Origin: Tilletiaria anomala UBC 951 | Lineage: Eukaryota > Basidiomycota > Exobasidiomycetes > Georgefischeriales > Tilletiariaceae | Direction: 5' to 3' | Length of the DNA stretch: 64,000 nt | Assembly: GCF_000711695.1 (NCBI RefSeq) | Contig: NW_013546978.1 | Coordinates: forward strand, 62,001 to 126,000 | Shown here: piece after piece, positions 12,370-24,535 of the stretch | Numbering within the stretch: position 1 is the first letter of the stretch | How the letters are laid out: every line of letters starts with the position of its first letter | Notes under the pieces: model-generated | Told to the model about the DNA's origin: nothing | The model's database searches: none | Seen by the model: only the letters and a program-made list of their open reading frames with translations | Position numbers and translations under genes: made by a program

Positions 12370-12965
12370 TCAGAACCCGCGCGGGTTCTCCCGAAGAGTT
12401 AATCGCGTCCACTTGGGGACCTGCCGTAAGAGAGATAGGGCGGTGTGCCTGTCAGCCAACCTGCGCGGACTTAGCAGAGAGAGAGAGAGAGAGAGAGAAT
12501 GCGCACGCACCTTGTGCACACTCTTGCGGTAACCCTTGCTCCGCATGCTGAACGTTGTGTACTTGTCGCGCGCAGACATCTGGCGCTCGGTCGGCAGCGC
12601 CAGCGCACGCTGCAGGATCGTGCTGTGCGGCGACGCTGTTGATGACGTGGACGTGGCGGCGACGGTGGCAATGAGCTCGTCAACGTTGCGCAGGCGCTCG
12701 CGGGCTCGCGACTTGCGTGTCGCAGACAGGCGCCACGGGTTCTTCCTGCCGTTGCGGAGGTGCCAGTGGCAGGACAAGCAGTGTAGTATGGGTCAGCGAG
12801 TGATGGAGAGATAGCGGACAGGGACAGTGCAATGCCGCGACCTCCTCTCTTTTTGCGTCCGGCCGCTGGTGGTTACCCGCATTCGACTCGCTGCGCTGCT
12901 CTGCACTTCACATACCATAATAGACCGCCGAGCGCCGGCGTAGAGACCCGGAACGCGCCGAACAT
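12370..12965 (-). CDS. MRPL31: Mitochondrial large-subunit ribosomal protein mL60 (MRPL31 family)
   Basis: Three exons, 12965-12916, 12745-12511 and 12420-12370, give 111 residues. The spliced product has the family's hallmarks: start MFGAFRVSTPALGGLLW, then KNPWRLSATRKSRARERLR, the segment MSARDKYTTFSMRSKGYRK, and the end HKVPKWTRLTLRENPRGF. Yeast Mrpl31 has the same order (MFGPF, GGLLWKIPWR, KDKYWTF, GYRKGIHKVPKWTK). Intron 1 runs from GTATGT to CGGCAG; intron 2 from GTGCGT to CGGCAG. Both joins restore the conserved sequence, the first through a codon split as TG|G for Trp. The product is a fungal structural protein of the mitochondrial 54S subunit. The gene is small and lies alone between two long gene-free stretches. 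Identification rests on strong motif agreement over the full length. Confidence 0.92.
12475..12498. repeat. (GA)n microsatellite inside mL60 intron 2
   Basis: About eleven GA units on the plus strand. On the gene's strand this is a (CT)n tract that starts about a dozen bases after the GTGCGT donor within the 90-nt intron 12421-12510. Confidence 0.9.
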
Positions 12966-14093
12966 TTTGGCGGCAGTACTTGCCTGCTGCCGAGTAGGAA
13001 CGGGGCAGTGCTTTGCCGTACCTTGCGCGCCGATGCCTCTTTCTCGCGTCTGCGTCGCCTGGGAATTGTTTTGGAATTGTCTGCGGGGATGATGTTGCAG
13101 GCTAGATGTGCAAAAGGAGCTTCTGCGGATGAGATGGAGTGGGCAGAGATGCACCTTCTCCACTGTTCCGCCCTTCGCTAAAGTGATGCTGCTGTTTCAT
13201 TTGACTTGATTCGCTTGCGCACCTACTGCTATCCATTAGGGTTAGTGGCAGGGGCGGAATTGAAGAGAACAGTGTGTGGGCTCAGTCAGTCAGTCAGTCA
13301 GTTAGTCAGGTCGTTGCGCCTGAGCCTGCGGCGCGCGGCGCGGAAAAGACTCGATTATGGGCGGATGGGATGGATGGATTGGGACCTTGCTGCTAGTTGG
13401 CTATGATCTCGTGGTGGATAGCGTCGGCAACATCTCTCGCATTCAAGAAGCAAGCTCCTCCGCCTCCCCTCCGACCAAGACGGGAATAGACGGCAAAGCG
13501 CAAGCGCCCAGACGCCAGCCTCAGTCTCCTCAAGGTCGAGCTCAATTGACCGGGGCGTCGTGTATGCAACACTTGGAGCTGGAGCTGGACCTCCCTGGCT
13601 CCTCGCTCAAACGCATTTCTTCTTGCCTCATCTCGTCTCATTTACGGTAAGCTGAATGCATATACGCATGCCATCAACGATCGACTTGATACTAGCCAAC
13701 GTGTACGCAATCGCGAGAAGGCTATAGTGCGACCGTCCTTCCGAATTGCTGCTTGCACACACACGACGTGCGAGCACCGCTGCTAGAGCACCGCACAAAG
13801 GCCAGCGCTAACCCAGTTCACCACCGGACCCACCCAGCTGGGCTGTCGATGGAACTTGCTTCCTTTTTACGTTGGCTCAACCTAACGCAACAGAACAGAA
13901 CTACCAAGCTCGAAATGGGCCGTCGGGACAGCTGCGATCGAAAGCCGGAACAGTAGAGTGCGGCCAGCGTACAGCCTTACACAGACCATCCATCGTCATC
14001 GCATCTGCGACAGAAACAACATCAGTACCATTATCAACTGCAGCAGCAGCAGTAACACTAGTTTCAGCGGATCTCACGGTGCGTTCAGCGCAT
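12966..14093. other. Divergent promoter region of mL60 and the PUF gene
   Basis: The region lies between ATG 12965 (minus) and ATG 14094 (plus). It contains a CAGT tetranucleotide repeat at about 13282-13309. The 220 bases before 14094 are open in the PUF frame but have no in-frame ATG, so they are taken as 5'UTR or an unseen upstream exon. A TTTCAG acceptor-like site lies just before the chosen start. Confidence 0.5.
13282..13309. repeat. (CAGT)n tetranucleotide repeat
   Basis: Tandem CAGT units with one variant (GTTAGT) lie in the intergenic region upstream of the PUF gene. Confidence 0.85.
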
Positions 14094-17000
14094 ATGGACA
14101 TCATGGATACACCACACGCACAAGGCTACCACGGCACCTCGGCCTCGGCAGCCGCAGCCGCGGCGGACCATTCGACGCTGCGAGGTCGCAGCTCGACAAT
14201 CCACGACATGTTCAGCGACATTGGATCCTCCTTCCATTCACCCAGCACCGCCAATAGCGGCACCGCAGCCGGCCGCTCGTCTTCGCGCTTTCCGCATGCG
14301 AACCTGTGCCGCCCGACGGCGTCTGCGTCCGCCTCCAGCTCGCGCCGCGGGACGCTGATGCTTAGCGCCAGGGAAAGCCTTGCCGCCGTGCATGGCGATG
14401 GCCGCGGACAGCCTATCATCGACGTCAATGTTCTCGAGGCCGCTGTCAGCGCCGCTGCAGCTGCCTCGGCGGCGCCAGGCGCGGGTGGGGGCCCCGGCTC
14501 CGGCTCAGGCATGGCTGCGGGTGCGCCCGTGCGGGAGTGGAGCGCGCGGCCGGAATGCAACAGTGCCAGTCGCGAACTGAGCAAGGCGGAGCTTGCGTCC
14601 ATCTGGGCCTACCCCGAGTCCTCCACCGCGCTCGGAGCGGGTACAAGCACGGGGACAGGCAGGGGCATGGGCATGAGTCTCAGCATGGACGGCGTCGGCG
14701 GGACAACAGCGTCCCCCACCACCACCAACACCACCTCCTCTTCCTCGAACCATAACCACAACCACAACACTGCGTCGAAAAGCTTGAGCTCCACGCCTCG
14801 GCTCGATAGCGGCACGCCGCTCGCGCCTGGGAGCATCGCTGCACTGACGCACGACCTGCAGCTGCTTGGCGTGCACGAGGGTGGCAGGGGCAGCAGAGTG
14901 GACCACATCAACGACAACCCGTGCGCACTGCCGGCGCCGAGCCTCGGGCGCAACCGCGCTAGCACGCTGGCGGGCAGCTCCGCACGCGTGGGCATCGATT
15001 TGCATTTCAGCAACAGCCTCAGCAACCTTGCCGCGGACACGCACCATACTGCTCTCGTGTTCGGCGGCGCAACTTCTGTCATGGGGTCGCAAGGCACAGG
15101 CGCGAGCGCAAGCCCCAGCAACGCCGTGCGCAGGTATGCAACGCAGGCGCGCGCACAGCAACGCGGTCTCCCTTTCTCCATTGGCAGTCTCGCGGTCAGT
15201 CCGCGCATGTCCGAGCTCCCCGTTAGCGTCAGCGACGTCGGCGAACAGGACGACTATTTCACCACAGGCATCCTGCGCACGTCCCAGCCGGCTGCGACCT
15301 CATCCAGTAGCAGTGCCGGCGCAGGCAACAGCGGTGGGGGTTCGCCGAGTGCCGGTGCTGGTGCGAGCAGTCCGGCAGGCATCTCACAGCCGCTTGCGTC
15401 TGTTGCGCTCATGAACCGTCTCGGTAGTCTCAATGGAACAGCAGCAGCAGCAGCTTCGCAAGGGCAGCGACCGAGAGCGTCGACGATGCTGCCTTCCTCT
15501 TCTCCCCCCTCGTCCGCTTCGGCTGACGGGCCACTTGCGCATGCGCGCTCGCCTTCGTCAGCAAATCAGTCGCAGTCACAATCCAGCGACGAAAGTAGCA
15601 GCAGCAGGCACGGCAGCAATGGCTTTGAGCATCTGCTGCGCTCCTCCACGTCCTCCTCCTCCACGCCCGCTACCATGTACGCGCTCGAGTTATCCAGCTC
15701 TTTGCAAGGCTTCGACGACCACCTGGGCAGCACGGAGAGCATGCATGCGTCCGCCCCTGGCGCAGGAATCGGTGGGAGCGGTGGCGGCGGTATTGGGCGG
15801 GCGCGCGCCGGGACGCTCGCAGCGCTCAGCGGGCCCGGCAGCAGGCAACGTGCGGAACGAGAAATGCTGCGAATGGTGAGCCACAACGCTTCCTCCGCCT
15901 CCGCTGTCGCAGCCGCATTAGACGTTGCTGTCGCCGGTGGGCGCGCTTCACCGGGTACTAGCAGCAGCGGCGGCGGCGCGCTCTTCCGGCCTCCGCTCCT
16001 CGAGGAGGGCGTCTGGCACGACGCTGCGCTTGGTAGCAGGCAGGCGTCTGTGCAAGCCTGGAGCGGCAACGCCAGCGTCGAAGAAGTAGAGGCACCAGTT
16101 GCCAGCGACGGCGCGGCTGGCTCCGGCTCCGGCTCCCGGACCGGCGGCGGCAACCTGATTCTCAGCCGGAGTCTGTGGATTGGCAACCTCGACCCCGGCG
16201 TAACGGCGCAGGACCTGATGCATGCCTTTGCGGGCTACGGCGCTATCGAGAGTCTACGACTACTCGCCGAGAAGGATTGTGGGTTTGTCAATTTCAAGGA
16301 GACCGAAGACGCTAAGCGTGCGCGAGAGGATGTGCTCACGCGTCTCGGCGGTATGATACCGACCATCAGCGGCAAGCAGGCGCACCCCGTGCGCATCGGA
16401 TTCGGCCGCATTGACACGCCCGGCGCCACTGGGGCCAACTGGCCGTACGTTGGCGCAAATTCGCAGGCCACAGCGGTCCTCTCCGCCGCCGCGAACGCCG
16501 AGGTGGACGGCCCAGCGACCAGGGCTCTCTGGCTTGGCTCCATCCCTGCCACCACCTCGCAGGCGGTGCTGCTCAACATCTTTACGCAGTATGGACCGGT
16601 CGAGAGCGTGCGCGTCCTCTCGCAAAAGAATTGCGCGTTCAGTGAGTTCCCATACCCGTGCCTTGGCCGGAGACATACTGGTCGAATGAAGCTAATCGCT
16701 TTACTCTCTACAGTCAACTTTGAGCGTCTCGAAGATTCCGTCCGCGCGCGCAAGGCGCTCAACGGGCGCGAGATTCTCGGTCCAGAGGTGGGCACAGTCA
16801 GGGTGGGCTTTGCCAAGGCGCCTCCGCGCGCGGGCGAAGAAGGCAGCGCTACCACAGCCGGCCCAGTTGGGGCGCCCAGCACGTCGGTCTTTGGCTCTTC
16901 CAATGCGGATCGAGCCATGCTCGATCTTCTGGCAAAGCATCACCAGCAGCTGAAAGGTGCCTTACAGGCAGATAGACAGGCGCCGCAGTCGCAGCAGGAC

Positions 17001-18931
17001 GTTGCTTCAGTGCAGGTAGGGTCCGCGAGCTCTGGGAACAACAACCATTTCTCCGCTGTTGCCCGAGAGCGCAACGCGGCTCAGGGCTTGGTCAGTGCGT
17101 CCAACAGCATCGCGCCTAGCAGCGACAAAGGCGGTATTCCGCTCCCGCCGGACATGGTTCCTCGCGCGTTCTTCCAAGAGCAGCAGGACATCTTGCGCGA
17201 GCTGGATGGCAATAGTGCGGACGAAGTCGACATCGATCTGGCGTCTCGCCCGCCTGTGACGTACTACGCCTCGATCCCTTCGATCACGGATGCGGCAACA
17301 GGGCGTCGCTTCGACTCTGCGCAGCTGCGGGACTTCCGCAAGAGTCTCGACTCCCCGCACAGCACGCAGCGCGACGTCGACGCTATCGCCACCCTTTTCA
17401 TTGGAGACATCATCGAGCTTTCCAGCGACTACATTGGCAACACGCTCGTGCAGAAGTTCTTCGAAAGAGGATCGGAGGAGATCAAGCTCGCACTGCTCGA
17501 GCGACTTGCGCCATTCCTCGCCATGATTGGGACGCACAAGAACGGTACGTGGGCTGCGCAAAAGATCATCGACTGCGCCCGTGGGCCCCAGCAGCTCAAC
17601 CGCATCGTTCAGCATCTGCAGCCGTACATTCCGCCCCTCTTGTTGGACCAATTCGGAAACTATGTCGTGCAATGCCTGCTACCGTACGGTTCGCCGATAT
17701 CCGATTGCATCTTTGATGCCATGTTCGACCGTACGTGGGAGATCGCGCAGGGCAGGTTCGGTGCGCGCAGCATGCGTGCATGTCTCGAGAGCTCGGCCGT
17801 GACCAAGAGCCAGCAGAAGCGTGTGGCGCTTGCGGTCATCTTCAATGCTGTGCCGCTCGCAACGAATCCGAATGGCGCGCTTCTTCTGACATGGCTGCTC
17901 GATACGTCCGAGTTTACTGGGCGATACAGGCTCTTGGCTCCCCGGTTTACACCGCACCTGCACCATCTGTGCACGCACAAGCTTGCCTCGCTCACCGTGC
18001 TGCGCATCATTACTCAGAGTGCAGATCCCGAAGCCTCAAAGCTGTTGGTCACTACCCTCTTTGAGACTGGAGCCCATCCTGTTTACGAGCAGATTCTCAA
18101 CGACCAAGTGAGTGACCGCGCAATTTAGGCGACCGGTTTGTTGCACGTCACTGACATCACCATTGCTTCCAAAACGATCAGATCCACGGCTCTCAATTCA
18201 TAGCTAAGGTGCTGGCCGGTAGCGCGATGGACGCGAGTAAGAAACCCGCTTACGCCGAAGCCGTGCGGAAAGTCCTCCAGGATCGCGATCTCATTAATGT
18301 ACCGGCCTATCGACGGCTGGTCGAGGAGGTCGGTCTGGCGCCGTCTAATTCGAACTCTGGTGGCACTGGGGACCTTCACCTTGGCAAGCTAGCATCTCCT
18401 TTGCCTGCACCGCGTTGGGACGGTTTACCGATGCTGCCAAGCTTATCGACCTCAACAGCCCTCAACAGCTCCGCATGGCAGCGAGGACCGCCGCAGGGCT
18501 TGATGACCAGGGGTGCGCATGGGCACCCCGTGGTGCCAGTAATGCAACCCAGTGCCACACTTTCGCTGCCGTCAACATCGATGCCTTTAATGCAAGCGCC
18601 ATCCGGCCTCAATACGAGTGATGCCTACCGCTCGCCGCCGCAACCGGCGCATCTCTCGCCCTGGGCGCATCTCATCGGTAGCCCGCCTGCTGCGCATGCT
18701 GTCGGGCATCTCCACAGCTGGCCACCTGCACCAACGGCGTACAGCGGCGTACCGCCGAGCGCGCTGCCGCCTGGTATGACTGAGGGACATCATGGCGCCC
18801 TGGCGGGGGCCGCTCCATTTGCCGCACCTACCAACCACTCTTCCAGTCCCACACCACTGCCCTTCCACCTTGTCGTTTCGCCGGCTTCGCATCCCAGCTT
18901 TGTGCAGTACAGTGGCGCGCCCAGGCATTGA
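14094..18931 (+). CDS. PUF-family RNA-binding protein with two RRMs (Jsn1/Puf2-like)
   Basis: Three exons, 14094-16641, 16714-18107 and 18182-18931, give about 1563 residues. RRM1 (near 690-760) has the RNP2-like LWIGNLDP and RNP1-like DCGFVNF. RRM2 (near 810-880) has ALWLGSIP and, once the 72-nt intron is removed, NCAFINFERLEDS. Splicing there restores the conserved Ile and Asn. The PUF repeats (about 1060-1340) show helical units such as YIGNTLVQKFFERGSEEIKL, HKNGTWAAQKII and FGNYVVQCLLP. The 74-nt second intron (GTGAGT to GATCAG) carries the frame past a TAG and adds IHGSQFIAKVLAGS plus a Pro/Ser-rich tail. The roughly 680-residue N-terminus is Ser/Ala-rich. Known relatives bind 3'UTRs and control mRNA stability or localisation. 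The start is uncertain: 14094 is the first ATG in a frame open from 13872. Confidence 0.88.
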
Positions 18932-19803
18932 GTCTTAGCATGCATCGTGCTCATTTCATTTCCGGGAGTTCTGAATTTTGTGACCTCCCAGCTGACAAGA
19001 CTATCGACGATTTCAACGTTTTCCCAACTTGACATTCAGCAACGGCCTTCATCTACGGTTCTCTGGGCATTTTGCATACGTACATTTTTCAAGCTCTTCA
19101 TTCGGACCACAGCGGCAAGTTATTTACATCTATCGATTTCTTCAAGGGCGTCATTGCATATTTTCGACACCAACGGTATATCTCGCAAGCTTCAATATTT
19201 CCTGATGGTCAGATCATTTCGCAAGCTCCTCCCCCCGGTCTTCAAACCCGAGCGGCTACTACTTTTCGATGCGATACACGCGAGGCGACGTCCAGGTCCG
19301 TTAGTGCCAACTTTCTATGAATCAGCCTATACACTATCTACAATCCGACCGCTTTAGCTCGGGGAGGCGGGCGTGCGTGTCCCCCCCTTTTCCAAGGGCG
19401 CGCTCGCATCCCCATTCTGTACATCCCCGGATCCCCAAACAACGATTCTGCCAAGTGTTTCTGCTCTTCGCCTTTCAATACGTCTCTCTAAAACAATATC
19501 TGCAGCATTTCTTTGCAATGCCCACACCCGCAACCGCGGGTGTCGATGGCTCGGTCCACTAAACTGCCTTTTCGTACGGAACGTTTCAACAATACGACGA
19601 TGAATATGAAGGTGATGCTGAGCGCTGTAGGACCACCGTCGTCGCCAAACGGGGGCCGCAGGCGAGGCGCGGTGTAAGTGTGTATTTCTAGACGAGACCA
19701 CTCGAGCGCAATGATTTGTTGTGAACGGCTCCTTAACCATAGGGTACATCGCGGGGCAGAAGGCGCAAGTGAAAGCGTTGGCCAGTGGCCTACAGGCCTC
19801 AGC
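18932..19803. other. Convergent 3' flanks of the PUF and bHLH genes
   Basis: No coding signal. The region should hold both 3'UTRs. Nothing else was recognised. Confidence 0.5.
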
Positions 19804-21928
19804 TCACAGCGAGCTCCGGACGCTCGAGTCCCTCCCTGCACCAGCGCCGCTGACACCAGCACTGATGACCTCGGCGCAGCGCACAAGTCCGTCTTCGCCT
19901 CCGCCTGTGGCCGTAACGTGTCCGTGGGCCGCGGGCCTGCGAAGGTGCAGCTGTTCGAGTGGTTGCTGTTGGTGGAAGATCTGTGCTGCGTGCTTGGGCT
20001 GCATGCGTACGCGACCCCGCGCAGGCATGGACAGGCCCAGGGCCAGAGGGAGGGGCAGGTGCGGGCCGTGCACTCCGCATATGTGGTCGTGCGCGGGTGC
20101 TGGCGCTAGAGTCTTCCCTGATATTGACAGACGTGGGTAAGCGGCATTTGGAAGCGTGTGCGTTTGAGGGCGATACGATCCTCGCAGTGTCGATGAAGGA
20201 GGTGCCGAAGACGAGGTGGATTTCGAGGAGGATAGCACAGGCATGCTGAGCCACGGCAGCACGCCTTCCGCTGCTGCTTCCGCTGGCTTGTCCCCGGTTC
20301 TCCGTGGCGGCGCCTTGGAAAGGGCGTGCTCGCCAGCAGAATCAACAACAGCAGGGGCAGAGGCGGCGAAAGGGAGAAAGACACGTGGGCGCTTCAGCGC
20401 GCAGCGCACGGCGTCCTGCGCGCGTCGCACGGGCCTAGGGGCGTGCTGTTGCTGCTGCGCGCTGAGGCCTTCGTCGGCATCATGCCTGCGCCGCTTGCGC
20501 TCAGCGCTGAGGTCTGTCCAAATGTAGGAAGCGTCCATGCGGCTCATGGCAGGCGCGCAGAGCAGCGGCAGAGCCTTGCTAGTGCAGCTACTGGTGCTGC
20601 CTCCGCCCCCGCTGCTGGTGTTAGCACGTACGCAAAGCTCGAGATCGTCGGCGCTGCTGCCCACTTCCCCAATACGAAATACACTGTACGTATCGTCGTC
20701 GTCGCTGGCAAAAGCGAGGGAGCTGCCGCAGCTCGACGCAGGTGAGGAGCACGCATGATGGTCGGTATCTTTGTGCTCGACGGCGACAGCTGGATGCTGT
20801 CGCGCGTGCGTGTGCGTTTTCGTTTGCGCCTGAGCCTGTGCTGCGGGGTTGGCCTGCACGCCGCTCTGACTTGCCGCCGAGCGGCCGTACGCGTGCCCAC
20901 GCTGCGACGGAGCGGTGGTGACGGTGGTGGCGGAGGTGACGGGGATAGGGTGGTCAGAGCCCCAGAAGCGCCAGGCGGCAGTGGCTGCTGCGTGTGTACG
21001 GTGTTTCTTGCAGCACGCTGGCGGCGTGGCCATCTGCGCGGGGGACGAAGGCGAGGAGGCTGCCGAGGAGCCGTGCGGTGATGGGGATGTGTAGCTGTCG
21101 ATGACAGGGGCAGCAGGGGCAGCTTCGGGACATGGGTCTGGGGCTGGGTGTGAGTCTGGGTGGTGACTGTTGCTGAGCCCAGCACGCGATTCTTCAGATG
21201 GATGCTGCTGCAGTTGCGGTTGCTCTTTGTCGGAAATGACGAGGTTATGCGCAAAGGCACGGTGCGCGTCTTGAGCCACACTGGAAGAGAGCGTGTGGTC
21301 TGGCGCTGCACTGTGTTGCTGCTGCTGCTCGACGGGCGGGTCGCACTTGCATAGTGCGCCGTACGCTTTAACTTGCTGCATCAGCTCCAGCACGTAGTCT
21401 TTCCACGGTGAAATCACGGCGATAGGGGTGGAATAAAAGAGAGCAGGAATCAGCGCACGGCTCGCTCGCGTCGACACCGGAACCAACGCGCTTTCGCGGG
21501 GAGTCCTCTTGCGAGCAGGCACGCTCACCGTAGGTGTGCGAGATGATGCAGAGCTTCTCAAGCACCATATCACCGTCGATCCTGCGATCGAGCTGCTCCT
21601 GCGTCCAGACCGGCGACTGCTTGGCGCGGCGTGAGCCTCGCCGTGGCCTAGGGGCGCCCGCGTCGCCGACAGGCACAGCTACTGCTGGGGGCGGGGGCTT
21701 GCTGCGCAGAAGCTCCTCGGCCTCGGCTTTGCAGGCGGGCACAATGTTCTGCAGGCGGACGAGGCGCTCGTTGATCTTGTCGCGACGACGACGTTCGATG
21801 AGTGAGTGATCCGTCTTGCGCTTGAGCACGCGCGACGTGCGCGGCGGGCGCGCACCGCGCTGCTGCCCTTGCAGCTCTTCGCTGTGCGGCGCGGTGTTGT
21901 CGCTGCTTGCGAGCGAGGCGCGTGCCAT
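19804..21928 (-). CDS. bHLH transcription factor, class B E-box type
   Basis: Exons 21928-21529 and 21398-19804 give about 664 residues. The basic region and helix 1 (near residues 35-60) read KRKTDHSLIERRRRDKINER. It has the H-xxx-E-xxx-R pattern (His5, Glu9, Arg13) that in this family predicts binding to CACGTG. A 130-nt intron splits helix 2. Joining across GTGAGC and GGAAAG gives MVLEKLCIISHTYDYVLELM, a proper amphipathic helix, which fixes the intron. The loop is long (about 40 residues, Pro/Arg-rich). The C-terminal 500 residues are Ser/Ala/Gln-rich and disordered, fitting an activation region. The ATG at 21928 has a strong ACC-ATG-G context. An ATG at 22150 is in frame, but the added 74 residues look untranslated. 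Closest in type are fungal HSLIERRRREKINE proteins; the target genes are unknown. Confidence 0.85.
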
Positions 21929-22811
21929 GGTGGTACGGGGACTGGTTTGGGGTTGGTTGGCTGGTTGGTTACGGGGGTTGGAGTCGAGGAGAAAGGAGCA
22001 CAAGAAGCACGTCGCTCGCTCGAAAGGAGGATGAGGTGCACTCTTTGGTAGAAACGGCGCACGACACTCTCTTCTCCGCTCCGCTGGCAGTCGGGTGCTG
22101 CCGTGCTGCACACTATGGCGACGTGGACCATACCGGTTATAATTGTCCATTCGATTCGGTCGGGTGCTTATCTAGCGCAGAGTGAAGATGGATGGCTGCA
22201 GCAGATTCTACCGCCCCAAAAGGCGCACAGCGCCAGCCAGCACGTGATGAGGTGGTCAATCTCGCGAGGCTGCTTACATAATACCACCCATTCAGGCATT
22301 CCACCATAGTCTGTCGCACTCCATGTATGGGATATACATGGGTATTCGTATGCATATAACCTGTACCGCACGCTATCGAGGCCGGTGCCGATCGACTGCC
22401 CCTGTACTCGAACCCTCTCGTTGTCTTGGCTCCAATAAGAACAAGGGGAAAAAAGCCCAGCCTGTGCCGCCGCGTCGGCGAGCCGGGAGCATGCGCCTTT
22501 GCGTCCCTGCAGTGATCAGAGGACGCTTAGTGTCAATCAAGTTTCAGTTTACAAATCGACTTTCCGCACAGCCAGAGCGGCGGGCGACACGCAACACGCA
22601 ACATCCTGCAGGCATACGCGCCGCAGCCCCCCTCCCCCTCCCTTCCCCCAGTAGCAGAAGCAGAAGCAAACAAGTCCGATGCAACGCATAGTATGTACAA
22701 CAGATGCATCACACACTATCATTATAATGAATCACTTCCGCGCAGCGCATCAGTCACGTCGCGTGTGTACAATAGAAGTCCCGCTGCTCTCCAAGCCGGA
22801 GCAAAGTACGC
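21929..22811. other. Intergenic region: bHLH promoter and Atg15 3' flank
   Basis: No gene is visible. It contains a perfect CACGTG at 22241. A TATA-like or AT-rich core promoter was not clear. Confidence 0.5.
22241..22246. promoter_or_regulatory. CACGTG E-box in the bHLH gene's own promoter
   Basis: The palindrome CACGTG lies 313 bp upstream of the bHLH start codon. The encoded basic region is of the class that binds this site, so autoregulation is possible. A six-base match also occurs by chance, so the functional claim is weak. Confidence 0.35.
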
Positions 22812-24535
22812 TCACGAGTCTTCGAGAGCCTCGTCGGAGAAGGTCCAGTCGGCGCAGTCTGACCGTGCCAACGCGAACAGCGCCGGGGAAAAGAGGCGCG
22901 AAGGAGCAGTTCAGCGCGAGCATAGTCCATCGCAACGTCCGCTTCTAGGGGCCAAACACCAGCCGTGCACTACACTCACCCCTGCACTTGTCCTCGCTCA
23001 GCCTCGGCGGCACGGCCTGCAGGTCGTCGTCGACCTGCTCATCCCCCTCGCCCTTCTTCCATGGCCAGCGCCAGAACGACGCCGTGGCGCTGGCCGGCAT
23101 GTGCCTGGCGGCATTCTTGACACGCTCGTTCCAGTCCTGCGTCAGCAGGTCATCGGTCAGCGTGGCAATGCGGTGCGTCAGTAGCGAGCTGGACCAGCCC
23201 AGGCGCCCGACCGTGTCATAGACGATGCTCTTGCCCGCATGACACTTGGACTCCATCGCGTAGCCAAACTGCCCGCATGGCGACAGCGGGCCGACGCAGT
23301 CGCCGACTGCCAAGCAGCGAAGGACATCAGCAACAAGTCGCAATCACAACGCGCACAGCTGACCGAGGGAAGGGAAACGCACCTGCCAGCGGGTCAGCAT
23401 TGTGATACACGTGCGTGATGGGTAGCGCCGACACCGGACTCTCCTCCGGCTCCTTGGCAGGCGGAAGCGGCAGGTGCAGGCGCATCGCCGCCATGCGTTC
23501 TCCAGGTGCCTCGAACGTCACCGTCGGCACGCCGAACGTCATACCGATCAGGCTCGACAGCGCGCCTCCCAGACTGTGTCCCGTAATCCAGATCTGCGAG
23601 TCCGGGTACAGGTATGACACGTTGTTGTACAGGTCCGTCGCTGCCTGGTAGTAGAAGCTCTTCTCGACCAACGCGCGCTCCAGGCACGTCTGCCCGCATC
23701 GCGAGCCCTTACCCTGGTAGCAGTCGCACACCGGCGTCCAGGTCCATGAGACGCGCGCGCAGCAGCAAGAGAAGAACAGATTGTCGTTCGCCTTGTCCCG
23801 CTTCGCTGTGTCCCCGCCCCCCGGAAGGAACTGCGCGCTGGTCCCCTTGATCGCAACAACCACCGTGCTGTTGTCTTCTGTGGTGAACAGGTGGCCGCGG
23901 ATGCCGTCCTCGACCCAGCCGAACGACTCGGACAAGTTGAACCCTCCGTACCCCTGCCACGTGTCTGTCCGGTTCTCGTACGCCTGCGACGCCATCGTCG
24001 CGAGCGCAAGCAGCGTTGGCCGGTGCGAAACGTCCGGCGCATCCACTTCGACGTCCTCCCAGTCGAGCATCTCGCGCGTGGCGCACTGCGCCTGCTCCAG
24101 GCTCTGCCCGCGCGCGGCGAGGTATGCCCGCACGTCGCGCGCCCGCGTCACCGCCTGCTTGACCGTGTGGATGTTGTGTTCCGGCTCGCTCGCCCCCGCT
24201 GCGCGCGAGTGATGGGTCCACGCGATGAGCTCCGGATAGTCGTACACGCCCTTGTGCACCGACTGGGCCAGTCTGAATGACAGCATCTTGCTCTCGCCAG
24301 AAACAGGCTCGGGCTGCGGCGCTCGGCGCTCGTTCCGCCACGATGATGCAGCACTGAGCAGGTCCGTGAGGCGATCGTCGAGCCAGCTTATGACAGGCAG
24401 CGCCGCAGGCACCAGGCCGCCGTCGACCCGGCTAGGTAGCGTGGTTGCTGCGCTCACGTCGGCCGGTGCGCGCACAGCCGCCAGCGCCACCAGCGCACCC
24501 CACACGAGCGCTCGTCGACTCCGTGATTTGCGCAT
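22812..24535 (-). CDS. ATG15: Autophagic-body lipase Atg15
   Basis: Three exons, 24535-23383, 23306-22980 and 22858-22812, give 508 residues. The N-terminus has Arg/Lys residues followed by a hydrophobic segment (ALVWGALVALAAV), matching the single signal anchor of Atg15. The lipase nucleophile elbow GHSLGGALSS lies near residue 320. Family signatures are GYGGFNLSESFGWVEDG, the Cys-rich NLFFSCCCARVSWTW...VCDCYQGKG and HVYHNADPLA. Intron 1 (76 nt) joins PLA to VGDCVGPLSPCGQFGYAMESKC, including the likely catalytic Asp and His. Intron 2 (121 nt, GTGAGT to GGTCAG) leads to a 47-nt last exon ending CRDCADWTFSDEALEDS, the C-x-D-C-x-x-W-x-F ending typical of the family. Known function: phospholipase that breaks down autophagic bodies in the vacuole after trafficking through the multivesicular body pathway. 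The gene looks complete. Confidence 0.93.
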
